From NCBI RefSeq assembly GCF_015694725.1, contig NZ_JADQDQ010000002.1, forward strand, positions 682,001-746,000: a stretch of DNA of 64,000 nt. The letters are read 5' to 3'. A program made the position numbers and the translations under genes. Source of the DNA: Hymenobacter jeongseonensis (lineage in GTDB: Bacteria; Bacteroidota; Bacteroidia; Cytophagales; Hymenobacteraceae). Position 1 is the first letter of the stretch. Every line of letters begins with the position of its first letter. Below the pieces are notes generated by a model, which ran no database searches, was not told the origin of the DNA, and saw nothing but the letters and a program-made list of their open reading frames with translations. Shown piece after piece: positions 37,348 through 48,299 of the stretch.

Positions 37348-37943
37348 ATGAGAACCAGCCCAACACCCTGCCACCGGAGTATTTCGACCAAGTGTATCAA
37401 GCCAACCGCGACCCGTGGGGTTTTGAAAGCAGTCCCTACGAACGCGAAAAGTACGCGGCTACCTTAGCGGCATTGCCCCGTGAGCATTACCCGGAAGCGT
37501 TTGAAATTGGCTGTTCGCTGGGAGTGTTGACAGCTCAACTGGCCCGGCGCTGTGGGCAGCTGCTGGCCGTCGATGTGAGCGAAGCGGCCCTGGCGCAGGC
37601 CCGGCAGCGCTGCGCCAGATTGCCGCACGTAACGGTGCAGCGCATGCAGGTACCCGAAGAACTCACCGACCAGCAGTTCGACCTGATTCTGGTGTCGGAA
37701 GTGGGCTACTACTGGTCGGCGGCGGACTTGGCACTCGCCGCTGACCTACTCCTGGCCCGGCTGCGGCCCGGCGGCCAGCTCCTGCTGGTGCACTGGACGC
37801 CCCCGGTGCACGACTATCCCCTGACGGGCGACGACGTGCACGAATACTTTCTTGCCCGAGCCGGGGAAGCGGGCGACTTGCGCCACCTTGCCGGGCAGCA
37901 GCACGAAACCTACCGGCTCGACCTATTGGAAAAGCGGGCGTAG
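37344..37943 (+). CDS. NodS-like SAM-dependent methyltransferase
   Basis: 199 residues. NodS-type N terminus FDQVYQANRDPWGFESSPYEREKY (in two parts), SAM-binding motif I ALEIGCSLGVLTAQLA-like (here AFEIGCSLGVLTAQLA, about 49-64), acidic loop AVDVSEAALAQAR, and LRPGGQLLLVHWTPP. NodS methylates the deacetylated amino group of chitooligosaccharides, so a PIG-L deacetylase next door makes N-methylation of a freed amine a reasonable guess. Third gene of the operon. Confidence 0.88.
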   Translation: MNENQPNTLPPEYFDQVYQANRDPWGFESSPYEREKYAATLAALPREHYPEAFEIGCSLGVLTAQLARRCGQLLAVDVSEAALAQARQRCARLPHVTVQRMQVPEELTDQQFDLILVSEVGYYWSAADLALAADLLLARLRPGGQLLLVHWTPPVHDYPLTGDDVHEYFLARAGEAGDLRHLAGQQHETYRLDLLEKRA

Positions 37944-37994
37944 TCAGGTCTTTGCCGAAGCGCAATCTGGTGAAGCAGAACCAAATCTGCTGGG

Positions 37995-38002
37995 TAGCTT
38001 TG
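37995..38002 (+). promoter_or_regulatory. Candidate -7 box of the S9 peptidase gene
   Basis: TAGCTTTG matches TAnnTTTG, 88 bases before the start at 38091. No good -33 element seen. Confidence 0.35.
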
Positions 38003-38090
38003 TTGACTTGGCAGCCCTTGCACGGCGGGCGTGGCTTGGGCCACTCTGCCGTCTTTCTTGGGTTGCGTTTCTCCATTGACTGCCTCATTT

Positions 38091-40547
<2,457 letters not shown>

Positions 40548-40619
40548 CAAGCCACGCAAGAATTGAGTAAGTCAAGAATAATTCATCTATCTCAAATATT
40601 TGACAATCAGATTTTTATA

Positions 40620-40718
40620 ATCGCCCGTCATCCTGAGCGCAGCGAAGGACCTTATCATGCTGGAACGACTTGTTCTGACTTGATAAGGTCCTTCGCTGCG
40701 CTCAGGATGACGGGCGAT
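40620..40718. repeat. Interspersed palindromic repeat, copy 6
   Basis: Perfect 38-base arms (40620-40657 and 40681-40718) starting ATCGCCCGTCATCCTGAGCG, 23-base loop, internal GAAGGACCTTATCA. Lies between the convergent S9 peptidase and glycosyltransferase genes. The most regular copy in the window. Confidence 0.97.
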
Positions 40719-40748
40719 TTGAGTTAAGAATTGGCTTGACTCTTTGCG

Positions 40749-42035
40749 CTAGCGCACTGCGTATAGGCTTGATTCGCAGGAAGCGGGCTCTGGGCGGCAA
40801 GCTTCTTGGGCCGGTTTGATGAGTAGCGGTAGTTCCCGCAGGGCCAGCGACAATGGTACCAGCGCCATAACAGCCCGCGGGGCGGTAGCCAACACCATTT
40901 CCCACAGCTCCCCGAAGGTAGCGGCTTGCTTGATTTGGGTCAGCAGCACTGAGGCGGCCAAGCCAAGCCGGACTGCGATGGCGGCCACTGCTTCGCTCTC
41001 CGTCGCAGGGCCGCTGGTCCAATACGTTCGGAGCTGGCGGCGCAGCCGCCACAGTGCGGCTAGTTGGCGCGGGCTTTCCACGTGCGGCTCGCGGTGCAGG
41101 CGGCTCATATTTAGCCACTCGCGCAGCTGCCACGACAAGCCCACTTCCACCCGCCCCTCGCGGCGCGCCGAGGTGAGGACTTGCACGTGGGGACTGTGGC
41201 GGATTAGCAAATCGTGCCGGCGCAGGGCTTGGCACAAAGCCTCGTCTTCCAGAAACCGAACTTCGGGCAAGCCACCCACTAGGCGGTAGGCGCGGACGGT
41301 GAGCGCCAGACTGGCGCCAAAATGCTGGTGGTGGCGCGGCCACGGGTCCACTTGGTTGGGGTCGAGTAAGCCTTCGAGCCGAGCGCACAGCAGGCGGTAA
41401 ACGGTGTCGTGGGTTTGCAGGCGGCGCAACGGCTGCAGTTCTTCTTCCCCACTGATTTCGGTGTGGATGCGGCCGCCCACAGCATCGGCGCCGGCCGCTA
41501 TTTCGGCCTGAATGGCGGCCAGCCAAGCGGGGGCCACGCAGGTATCGGCATCGGTACTGGCGATGATGCCATTCAGGGGGGCACCCACTTGTTCTAAGCG
41601 CGCGCAGGCTTCATCCATGAGCAACCGCCGGGCGCGGCCCACGTGGGCTTTGGCCGCCGAGAGGCACAGCTCGGCTACGTGCAGCGCTACATGGGGGAAA
41701 CGCTGAGCCTGCTGGCGCACCACGGCGGCCGTGGCATCGGTGCAATTATTGGCCAGCACAATCACCTCGAAACAGCCAGCGGGCAAGAGGCGGCCGTGCA
41801 AATCGGTTTGGCTGGCCAATGCCGCCAGGGTGGCGGGCAGGTTTAGCACTTCGTCTTTCGCGGGGATGATGACGCACATTTGCAGCCCGGCGCGGGGTGG
41901 CGGCAACTGCCGATGCAACCGCGCCGCATCGCGCCCGCGGCGCGGGCCCGCAAGGGGGGAGCAGGCCAGTAAAGACGGGGTAGAGGCGGTGGCTTCGTGA
42001 GAGCCAAGAAAGCGGGCAGGCGTAGCGTGATTCAT
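40749..42035 (-). CDS. Family 2 glycosyltransferase
   Basis: 428 residues. GT-A fold: MCVIIPAKDEVLNLPATLAAL (about 53-73), metal-binding DxD in IIASTDADTCVAP (about 150), acceptor region HHQHFGASLALTVRAYRLVGGLP and EDEALCQALRRH. No transmembrane anchor is evident, and the C-terminal 90 residues are unassigned. Together with the ACAD, PIG-L and NodS-like genes at 35-38 kb it recreates a four-gene set seen in other bacteria, though here it is on the opposite strand beyond the S9 peptidase. Donor and acceptor sugars unknown. Confidence 0.88.
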   Translation of the reverse strand: MNHATPARFLGSHEATASTPSLLACSPLAGPRRGRDAARLHRQLPPPRAGLQMCVIIPAKDEVLNLPATLAALASQTDLHGRLLPAGCFEVIVLANNCTDATAAVVRQQAQRFPHVALHVAELCLSAAKAHVGRARRLLMDEACARLEQVGAPLNGIIASTDADTCVAPAWLAAIQAEIAAGADAVGGRIHTEISGEEELQPLRRLQTHDTVYRLLCARLEGLLDPNQVDPWPRHHQHFGASLALTVRAYRLVGGLPEVRFLEDEALCQALRRHDLLIRHSPHVQVLTSARREGRVEVGLSWQLREWLNMSRLHREPHVESPRQLAALWRLRRQLRTYWTSGPATESEAVAAIAVRLGLAASVLLTQIKQAATFGELWEMVLATAPRAVMALVPLSLALRELPLLIKPAQEACRPEPASCESSLYAVR

Positions 42036-42062
42036 CAGAATCGTGTACGTCAGGCCCTATTA

Positions 42063-42070
42063 TAAAGATA
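42063..42070 (-). promoter_or_regulatory. Candidate -7 box of the glycosyltransferase gene
   Basis: TATCTTTA on the minus strand, 28 bases before the start; one mismatch to TAnnTTTG. Confidence 0.4.
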
Positions 42071-42246
42071 GTGTTGCGCTTATTCCCAGCGCGCCGGTTT
42101 CTACTTATTCTCAACCGTGCCAACAGACTTTTGTTCTGAAAGCCAACCGCTTTAAAAAGCGTGAACGGCGCCAAAATATATTACAATCCCAGCAGTTAAA
42201 CAGGCAATAGAACAGCCGAAAGGCAATTATTCAGAGAAGGCCAAAC

Positions 42247-42280
42247 AAAAAAAGACTCCTCTGTAAGCAGAGGAGTCTTT
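42247..42280 (-). terminator. Terminator of the BamA/TamA-like gene
   Basis: Minus strand AAAAGACTCCTCTG, loop, CAGAGGAGTCTTTTTTT. Clean stem with long T-run, about 30 bases after the stop at 42309. Confidence 0.88.
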
Positions 42281-42308
42281 TCGGGAAATATTAGCGACTC
42301 AAGCCGAC

Positions 42309-43532
42309 TTAGAACGCTTCGCCGATGGCGAAGAGAATGCCGGGCTTGCTGCCCGTGCCGCCCGCGTAATCGAGGCGCAGGTTGAGCCGGTCGCGGCGGA
42401 TGAAGTTGAATCGGATGCCCGCCCCGCCGGCGTACTTGGTTTGATTGAGGCTGAATTTGTCGATGTAGTTGCTTACGTTGCCGACGCTGCCAAATACGGC
42501 CCCGTCGATGCGCCAGAACAGTTTTTGGCGCAGCTCGGCCTGGAAGGTTATCATCTGGCGGTCGCGGAAGCGCTGCTCGTAGATGCCGCGCATCAGGTTG
42601 GCGTTGTTGTAGAGCGTGCCGCCCAGATTGGCGCCGACACCGGCTAGCTCCCGGAACGGCACATCACCGGTGTGGAACTGCCCCAGAAACTGCATGGCCA
42701 GGATGGTGCGCTCGGAAAACACCGGCTGGAAGTGGCGGGCATCGAGCTGGTAGCGCACGAACCGGTAATCGGAACCGATGCCGGAGCCGTTGAACATCAC
42801 GCTCGCATCGAGCAAATTACCGCGGAATGCCGCCAAGGGCACGTCGCGGGTGTCATAAGTAATGACCGGGCCCAGGCCCGAAACCCGGGTGTTTTCCCGC
42901 TGGCGGGGCGTCACGCGCGGGTCGCGCAGAAACACGTTTACGTTGGTGCCCACGCCGTCCACCGTTCCGGCGGGGATTTCAAGGTCGCGCAAGCCCGTGA
43001 ATCGGTACTGCGCGCCGAAGAACAGCTTGGGAGCCACTTGCTTCTGCACGCGTTGGTTGACAATAAAGAGCTTGTAGGCCGTTTCCGACTCGTCGTTGCT
43101 GCTGCTACCCGGGCCGGTGCCGTAGTAATAGAGCAAGATGTCGTAGGCGCTGATTTCGCCGTTGAGGTAGAACTTCTCGCCGGGCGTATACACCGTGTGC
43201 ACCAACTGAATGAGCGACTGTTTCTTCTGGGTTTGCCAGTACTGCACCCGGATGTTGGACGGCCGCGTGAGGGTATCGTCGGAGAAACGGCCGCTGAGCA
43301 GGCCGCCCAGGCCGTAGCCCAAGCCGGTTTCGGCCTGGTAGAAGATAACCGGGATGGGCAGGATGGTGAGGCGCTTGGGCTTGCCATCGGCCTGAGGGGC
43401 GCGCAAGCCCACCGGTGGCGCCGGAACCGTAGTAGAAGTGGCGGTAATAACCGAATCCGCGGGCGCGGCCGGTTGGGCAATGGCGGCAAAAGTCAGCCCG
43501 GTCAGCACCAGAGCTGCGAAGGGAAAGCGCAT
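42309..43532 (-). CDS. BamA/TamA family outer-membrane beta-barrel protein
   Basis: 407 residues with a signal peptide (MRFPFAALVLTGLTFAAIAQ). No POTRA domains; the body is a 16-strand-type barrel of the surface antigen D15 family, with NTRVSGLGPVITYDTRD, a YQLDARHFQPVF strand and a terminal strand GIRFNFIRRDRLNLRLDYAGG. Role in outer-membrane assembly or transport is inferred only from family. Ends a minus-strand series ArsR, ferredoxin, barrel. Confidence 0.82.
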   Translation of the reverse strand: MRFPFAALVLTGLTFAAIAQPAAPADSVITATSTTVPAPPVGLRAPQADGKPKRLTILPIPVIFYQAETGLGYGLGGLLSGRFSDDTLTRPSNIRVQYWQTQKKQSLIQLVHTVYTPGEKFYLNGEISAYDILLYYYGTGPGSSSNDESETAYKLFIVNQRVQKQVAPKLFFGAQYRFTGLRDLEIPAGTVDGVGTNVNVFLRDPRVTPRQRENTRVSGLGPVITYDTRDVPLAAFRGNLLDASVMFNGSGIGSDYRFVRYQLDARHFQPVFSERTILAMQFLGQFHTGDVPFRELAGVGANLGGTLYNNANLMRGIYEQRFRDRQMITFQAELRQKLFWRIDGAVFGSVGNVSNYIDKFSLNQTKYAGGAGIRFNFIRRDRLNLRLDYAGGTGSKPGILFAIGEAF

Positions 43533-43647
43533 GTGTAAGGAGTAAAAACTTTGAGTTGAGCTAACAACGCAATACTCCCGTCTACGGTTGGCCTAATGTC
43601 CTGATGCCGTTGGCCAAGTCCTGCATTCCCATTCCCTGTTTCGCTGA

Positions 43648-43965
43648 TTAATCGATGCGCAAGCGCTTTACCACGTGCCCGCGCCCCAGATGCTCTGCCA
43701 CAAGTTCTTCGGCATCGGCGGGACGCACGTTGCCGTACACTGTGCCCTCGGGATACACAATCAGGGCCGCACCCGGGCCTTTTTTGCATTGTTTGCAGAG
43801 GTCCAAACAATTGCAGGTTTGCACGCGCACGCGCTGGCGGTCGCCGCCACTGAGCAGCTTTTTCAGTCCCTGCACTTTCAGCTCCTTCTTCAGGGATTTG
43901 GCCACGGCCTCCCCTACTCCGGATTTCTGATTGGTGCATACAAAAAAACGACGGTCGTTGTCCAT
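43648..43965 (-). CDS. Thioredoxin-like [2Fe-2S] ferredoxin
   Basis: 105 residues from ATG 43965 (MDNDRRFFVC). Cluster ligands: C10 (FFVCTNQ), then cysteines in VQTCNCLDLCKQCKKGPG, followed by ALIVYPEGTVYGNV and ADAEELVAEHL. This is the small thioredoxin-fold [2Fe-2S] ferredoxin related to the NuoE C-terminal domain. Possible electron carrier. Starts 55 bases after the ArsR-type gene on the same strand. Confidence 0.88.
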   Translation of the reverse strand: MDNDRRFFVCTNQKSGVGEAVAKSLKKELKVQGLKKLLSGGDRQRVRVQTCNCLDLCKQCKKGPGAALIVYPEGTVYGNVRPADAEELVAEHLGRGHVVKRLRID

Positions 43966-44020
43966 GAAGCGATAAATAGCGGGCGGGTCGCGGGCGGTTG
44001 CTGTCGGCGGCCACCGCCAG

Positions 44021-44410
44021 TTACTTCCCTCCGTGCCAGTGCCGGTTTTGCAGCTTATACGCGGCCAACTCGCGGTTCGACCACAGCGTTTGGTACACCT
44101 GTTGGTCCTGAAGCAATTGCGGGTCTTTCTCCATAAAGCCAAGCAACTCCTGCAGCAATTCCGCCGCCTCTTCCTTCAGCGAGTAGTACATCCAGTTATC
44201 GAGCCGGCGCACGCTCACCAACCCCGCATTTTTCAAGTACGATAATTGCCTACTCGTTTTGGTCTGGGTGAAATCCAGCACTTGTTCCAGGTCGGCCACC
44301 ACCATTTCGCGGTTGCGCCACAGCAAATGCAGGATGCGCACCCGGCTTTCGTCGCCCAAAGATTTAAAAAGTTGCTGACCAAAAGCAACCGTGAAATGTT
44401 TCAAGCGCAT
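44021..44410 (-). CDS. ArsR-type winged-helix regulator
   Basis: 129 residues. Winged helix about 12-85: LFKSLGDESRVRILHLLWRN, recognition helix in TQTKTSRQLSYLKNAGLVSV, wing RRLDNWMYYSL. No cysteine metal site; a histidine-rich end (NRHWHGGK) is seen. Upstream of the [2Fe-2S] ferredoxin and barrel genes, so it may control them, and it is divergent from the carboxypeptidase-regulatory gene. Effector unknown. Confidence 0.9.
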   Translation of the reverse strand: MRLKHFTVAFGQQLFKSLGDESRVRILHLLWRNREMVVADLEQVLDFTQTKTSRQLSYLKNAGLVSVRRLDNWMYYSLKEEAAELLQELLGFMEKDPQLLQDQQVYQTLWSNRELAAYKLQNRHWHGGK

Positions 44411-44485
44411 CTGCTGTCTGGGAAGGGGCGTAACACCTTCGTTTCTTTCCGTCCAAAGTTACTATCGGCCCCGAACCCGGCGTCG

Positions 44486-44493
44486 TATATTTG
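44486..44493 (+). promoter_or_regulatory. Candidate -7 box of the carboxypeptidase-regulatory gene
   Basis: TATATTTG, a full match to TAnnTTTG, 20 bases before the start at 44514. Confidence 0.55.
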
Positions 44494-44513
44494 TCATACG
44501 CCCCTATTTAAAC

Positions 44514-45203
44514 ATGCCTGATTTCCTGCGCCTTCGTCGCTTCTCCTTATTTTTTGCCGTGGCCTTGCTGGGCGTGCTGCTCTTGGCAGCGCCTGCGGCC
44601 CAAGCCCAGGGCAAGCGCAAGGTCATTCAGTTCACCGGCATTGTGGCCAGCGGCGACAGCCTGCTCGGGGTGCCCGGCGCGAGCATTTACGTGCCCCAGG
44701 CCGGCCGCGGCACGGCGTCCAACGCCTACGGCTATTTCTCGATGGCCGTGCTGGCCGGCGACAGCGTCATCATCCGCTCGCTGGGCTACGCCAACGAAAC
44801 CATTGTAATTCCGGCTGATTTCCAACGCCAGAGCTATTCGGTTATCATTCGATTGCGGGAGGACGCCACCATGCTGGAGGAGGTTCGCGTGTTTCCCTAC
44901 ACCACCGAGCGCGACTTCAAAAAGGCCTTTCTGGCTTTGAACCTGCCCACCGAGCGCGGCAGCGCCGCAGCCGCCAACCTGAACGCCGAATTGATGAACC
45001 GCATTTTCCGGACCCAACCCATGGGCGCGGTGGCCAACTTCCGCCAAACCATGGACCGGCAGCAGTACAGCCACGATTTGCGCATGGGCATGGCGCCCAA
45101 CCAGTATTCCAACAACCCGCTGCTCAACCCCTTCAGCTGGCTGAAGCTAGTGGAGCAGGTGAAAAAAGGGGAATTCAAGAAAAAGAACAACGACGATTAT
45201 TAG
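44514..45203 (+). CDS. Carboxypeptidase-regulatory-like domain protein, exported
   Basis: 229 residues from ATG 44514 (MPDFLRLRRF). Signal peptide to about residue 32 (AAPAAQAQGK), then a CarboxypepD regulatory-like beta domain (about 38-125; IVASGDSLLGVPGASIYVPQ, GRGTASNAYGYFSM). The C-terminal 100 residues have no recognised domain and end in a Lys/Asn/Asp-rich tail. Common Bacteroidota periplasmic or outer-membrane lipoprotein-like module; no lipobox cysteine seen. Function unknown. Confidence 0.85.
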   Translation: MPDFLRLRRFSLFFAVALLGVLLLAAPAAQAQGKRKVIQFTGIVASGDSLLGVPGASIYVPQAGRGTASNAYGYFSMAVLAGDSVIIRSLGYANETIVIPADFQRQSYSVIIRLREDATMLEEVRVFPYTTERDFKKAFLALNLPTERGSAAAANLNAELMNRIFRTQPMGAVANFRQTMDRQQYSHDLRMGMAPNQYSNNPLLNPFSWLKLVEQVKKGEFKKKNNDDY

Positions 45204-45311
45204 GAGTGCGCTGTCGTTTCACATTCGTGGCCGATTAGCTTATATGATTTTTTAGCGGCAACATATTGAGGGCTTTCCGGGTAAAGCAAGGGTTACCTTT
45301 TGCTTTATTTC

Positions 45312-46685
45312 ATGGATACGAACCTTCCCGTTTCGGCTCAGCCGCGCGTGGTTATCATTGGCTGCGGATTTGGCGGCCTGCGTCTGGCCAAATCGTTGCG
45401 CCACGCGCCCGTGCAGGTGGTGGTGGTCGACCGCAATAACTATCACAATTTCCAGCCCCTGCTCTATCAGGTGGCCACCGGTGCGTTGGAGGCAGACAGC
45501 ATTGCCTACCCCATCCGGAAGATTTTTTCGGGCCAGAAAAACTTCTTCTACCGCATGGCCGACGTGCAGCACGTCGACCCAAAAAGCAACACGATAACGA
45601 CCAGCGTGGGCAACATCCGGTACGACTACTTGGTGCTGGCCACCGGCTCGCTTACCAATTTTTTCGGCCTGGAAAGCATCGAGCGCAACGCCATGCAGAT
45701 TAAGAGCATCCCGAATGCGCTGAACCTGCGGAGCTTCATTTTTCAGAATTTTGAAAAGGCGCTGCTCACCGAAGACCCCGCCGAAAAGCAGGCCCTGCTC
45801 AACATCGTGGTGGTAGGCGGCGGGCCCACCGGCGTGGAAATCAGCGGCTCGCTGGCCGAAATGCGCAAGCACGTGCTGCCCAAAGACTATCCGGAGTTGG
45901 ACTTGCGGGCCATGCAGATATTTCTGGTCGAAGCCGGTCCGGCGCTGCTTGGGCCCATGTCGCCCGCCTCGCAGGCCGACGCCAAGCGCTACCTCGACGA
46001 ACTCGGCGTGAAAGTGCTACTCAACACGTCTATCAAGAATTTCGAGCACTGCCGGGCCTATTATTCCGACACGGAGTTTATTCCCACTGAAAACCTGGTG
46101 TGGGCAGCCGGCGTGAACGGTGCCGAAGTACCCGGCCTGCCCGCCGAGGTGGTGACCCGCAACAAGCGCGTGACCGTGAACCAGTGGAACCAGGTGGAAG
46201 GCCACGCCAACATCTTCGCCATTGGCGACCTGGCCAACATGGTGACCGACGACATGCCCCGTGGCCTGCCCATGCTCGCGCCTGTGGCCCAGCAGCAAGC
46301 CGACCAGTTGGCCGACAACCTCCAGCGCCTGCTACGCGGCGAAACGCCCAAGAATTTTGTGTACACCAACAAAGGCTCCATGGCCATTGTGAGCCGCAAT
46401 AAAGCCGTGGTCGACCTTCCCGGCAATGTGCACTTCAACGGCATTTTTGGCTGGGCCACTTGGCTATTTGTCCACTTGATGACCTTGGTGGGCTTCCGCA
46501 ACAAAGTGGTGGCGTTCGTTGACTGGGCCTTCAGCTACTTCAGCTCCGACCAGGCTTTGCGGCTCATCATCCGCCCCTTCAGCCGCCGCGATGTGAAGGA
46601 CGACAAAGGCAAGAAAAGCGCCGAGCACCGCACCGCCACGCCGGAATACAATCCCACGCCCCCAGCTATCCAGACACCGGCGTAG
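45312..46685 (+). CDS. ndh: Type II NADH dehydrogenase (NDH-2)
   Basis: 457 residues from ATG 45312. FAD-binding GxGxxG in VVIIGCGFGGLRLAKSL (about 13-29) and NADH-binding VVVGGGPTGVEISGSLAE (about 171-188), followed by NIFAIGDLANM, all in the NDH-2 order, with a C-terminal amphipathic membrane-attachment region (about 370-420). Passes electrons from NADH to quinone without pumping protons. A non-pumping partner to the complex I genes in the same window. Confidence 0.92.
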   Translation: MDTNLPVSAQPRVVIIGCGFGGLRLAKSLRHAPVQVVVVDRNNYHNFQPLLYQVATGALEADSIAYPIRKIFSGQKNFFYRMADVQHVDPKSNTITTSVGNIRYDYLVLATGSLTNFFGLESIERNAMQIKSIPNALNLRSFIFQNFEKALLTEDPAEKQALLNIVVVGGGPTGVEISGSLAEMRKHVLPKDYPELDLRAMQIFLVEAGPALLGPMSPASQADAKRYLDELGVKVLLNTSIKNFEHCRAYYSDTEFIPTENLVWAAGVNGAEVPGLPAEVVTRNKRVTVNQWNQVEGHANIFAIGDLANMVTDDMPRGLPMLAPVAQQQADQLADNLQRLLRGETPKNFVYTNKGSMAIVSRNKAVVDLPGNVHFNGIFGWATWLFVHLMTLVGFRNKVVAFVDWAFSYFSSDQALRLIIRPFSRRDVKDDKGKKSAEHRTATPEYNPTPPAIQTPA

Positions 46686-46711
46686 TTTTTCCGTGGCAAA
46701 GGCTTCGGAAC

Positions 46712-46748
46712 AAAAAGGCCCGAATCTGTGCAGATTCGGGCCTTTTTA
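46712..46748. terminator. Bidirectional terminator between ndh and the M16 gene
   Basis: AAAAAGGCCCGAATCTG, tiny loop, CAGATTCGGGCCTTTTT. Long perfect stem with A- and T-runs on either side, between convergent genes. Confidence 0.9.
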
Positions 46749-46766
46749 CATTTTTGAGCCTCTCAG

Positions 46767-46792
46767 TTCATGCTGAGCGCAGTCGAAGCATG
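46767..46792. repeat. Half-copy of the palindromic repeat
   Basis: TTCATGCTGAGCGCAGTCGA followed by AGCATG matches one arm of the TGTCAT-type repeats; no matching right arm follows. A decayed or partial copy next to the ndh terminator. Confidence 0.65.
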
Positions 46793-46837
46793 ACTGAAGG
46801 AATCGGGATTTCAGTCAAATCACTTTCAGATAACCTA

Positions 46838-48145
46838 TTAGTCAGCAGGGCCTTCTACCGGGCCAGCAATCACCACCTTCATGGCCGCCGGGGTTAGGTA
46901 CTGCTGAGCCAGCTTTTGTAACGTTTCTGCGTCGGCAGCTTCGGTTTGCTGCACGAACTCCGTGTAGTAGTCGCTGGGCAGATTCATGAAAACTAATGTT
47001 TTGTACTTATCACACTGTTCAAAAACAGTCGATAATTCGTTGGCAAACTTGCCCAACAGGTAGTTTTTCACCGTTTCCAGTTCGTCGGCTGGAATCAATT
47101 CCTCCTGCAAGCGGCGCATTTCCATCTCTATTTCGCGCACCGTAAAGTCGGCGCTTTCGCCTTTCACATCGGTACCGATGATGAGATTGGTGCTCCGCTC
47201 GCGCGGGGCTACGCTGGCGTAGATGCCATAAGTCAGCCCTTTGTCCTCACGGATGTTGCGCATTAGGCGCGAGCCAAAGTACCCGCCAAACACATTCACC
47301 AGCAGCTTCAGGCGGTGGGTGTCGGGGTGGGTAGGCGCGGGCCAATCGCGGCCCATGCGCACCGACGCCTGCAAGCTGCCCGCCACCACCACGCGGTTTG
47401 AGGGCACGTCAACCGCTGTTTCCGCCTCCGTGGCCGCGCTGGCGGCGGGCACCGGAACCACCGTCTCGCCTCCCGCTGGCACCACACTGAACGCATGGGC
47501 AACCAGGGCTTGCTCGGCCGCCACATCGCCGCACAGAAATATTTCCGCGTTGCTCAAGGCATACGCCGTATGGTGAAATTGCTGGGCTTCTGCCGCCGTC
47601 AGGGCCTGGTAGGCATCGCTGTCGAAGGGCTGGCCGTAGGGCGTGTGCGAGCCAAAAAGCAACTCGTTGAATCGTTCGGAGGCCAGGAAGCTGGTTTTCT
47701 GGCGCTCCACCCGCACGTTCTGGATGGTGCGGGTTTTCAGCTGCTCCAACTCGGCCTCGGGGAAAGCAGGGTTGGTGAGCACATCGCTCACCAGGGGCAG
47801 CAGCGCCGGCAGGTGCCGGGTAAGGCAATAAAGCGTGAGCGTGGAGCGGTCGAAGCCCGCGTCGCACTCCAACGAGGCCCCGTAGAAGGCTACCTCGTCG
47901 GCAATTTGCCGAGCGGTCCGCGTGGTGGTGCCTTCCAGCAGCATGCGTGCGGTGAGGGAAGCCAGGCCGGGCCGTGGCTCGGCCGTTTTGCCGGCCCGGA
48001 ATACCAGCTGCAGACGAACTACAGGCTGGGCATTATTGGCCAGCACGTGCAGCCGGGCGCCGCTGGGGAGAGACAATACCTCAGCCGCAGGCAGCGTAAC
48101 GCGGGCCAGCGGCTGAACGGGAGGTGCAACGGTACGGTCGAGCAT
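46838..48145 (-). CDS. M16 family peptidase-like protein lacking the zinc motif
   Basis: 435 residues of two M16 domains. The place of the HxxEH zinc motif reads SLTARMLLEGTTTR, so all ligands (H, E, H) are lost. The C-terminal arginine/tyrosine substrate-clamp motif is present: RNIREDKGLTYGIYAS (about residues 298-313). Paired M16B enzymes use one zinc-bearing and one such R/Y subunit. This looks like the non-catalytic partner; no zinc-bearing partner is adjacent in the window. Confidence 0.88.
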   Translation of the reverse strand: MLDRTVAPPVQPLARVTLPAAEVLSLPSGARLHVLANNAQPVVRLQLVFRAGKTAEPRPGLASLTARMLLEGTTTRTARQIADEVAFYGASLECDAGFDRSTLTLYCLTRHLPALLPLVSDVLTNPAFPEAELEQLKTRTIQNVRVERQKTSFLASERFNELLFGSHTPYGQPFDSDAYQALTAAEAQQFHHTAYALSNAEIFLCGDVAAEQALVAHAFSVVPAGGETVVPVPAASAATEAETAVDVPSNRVVVAGSLQASVRMGRDWPAPTHPDTHRLKLLVNVFGGYFGSRLMRNIREDKGLTYGIYASVAPRERSTNLIIGTDVKGESADFTVREIEMEMRRLQEELIPADELETVKNYLLGKFANELSTVFEQCDKYKTLVFMNLPSDYYTEFVQQTEAADAETLQKLAQQYLTPAAMKVVIAGPVEGPAD

Positions 48146-48216
48146 AAGATTGACTTACTGATTACGTAATGTATTGATTTGCTGCTGCCGAACACCAGCA
48201 AATATGTTGTAAAAAG

Positions 48217-48257
48217 AACGTCATGCCCCGCTTGCCGAAGCAGCGGGGCATGACGTT
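48217..48257 (-). terminator. Terminator of porV
   Basis: Minus strand AACGTCATGCCCCGCT, short loop, AGCGGGGCATGACGTT then CTTTTT. Perfect stem of about 16 base pairs. The outer AACGTCATGC resembles the ends of the palindromic repeats, so it may derive from one. Confidence 0.8.
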
Positions 48258-48299
48258 TCTTGTTTAGTACCTGAGCGCCTTAGCGCCTCAGCAACCAAA

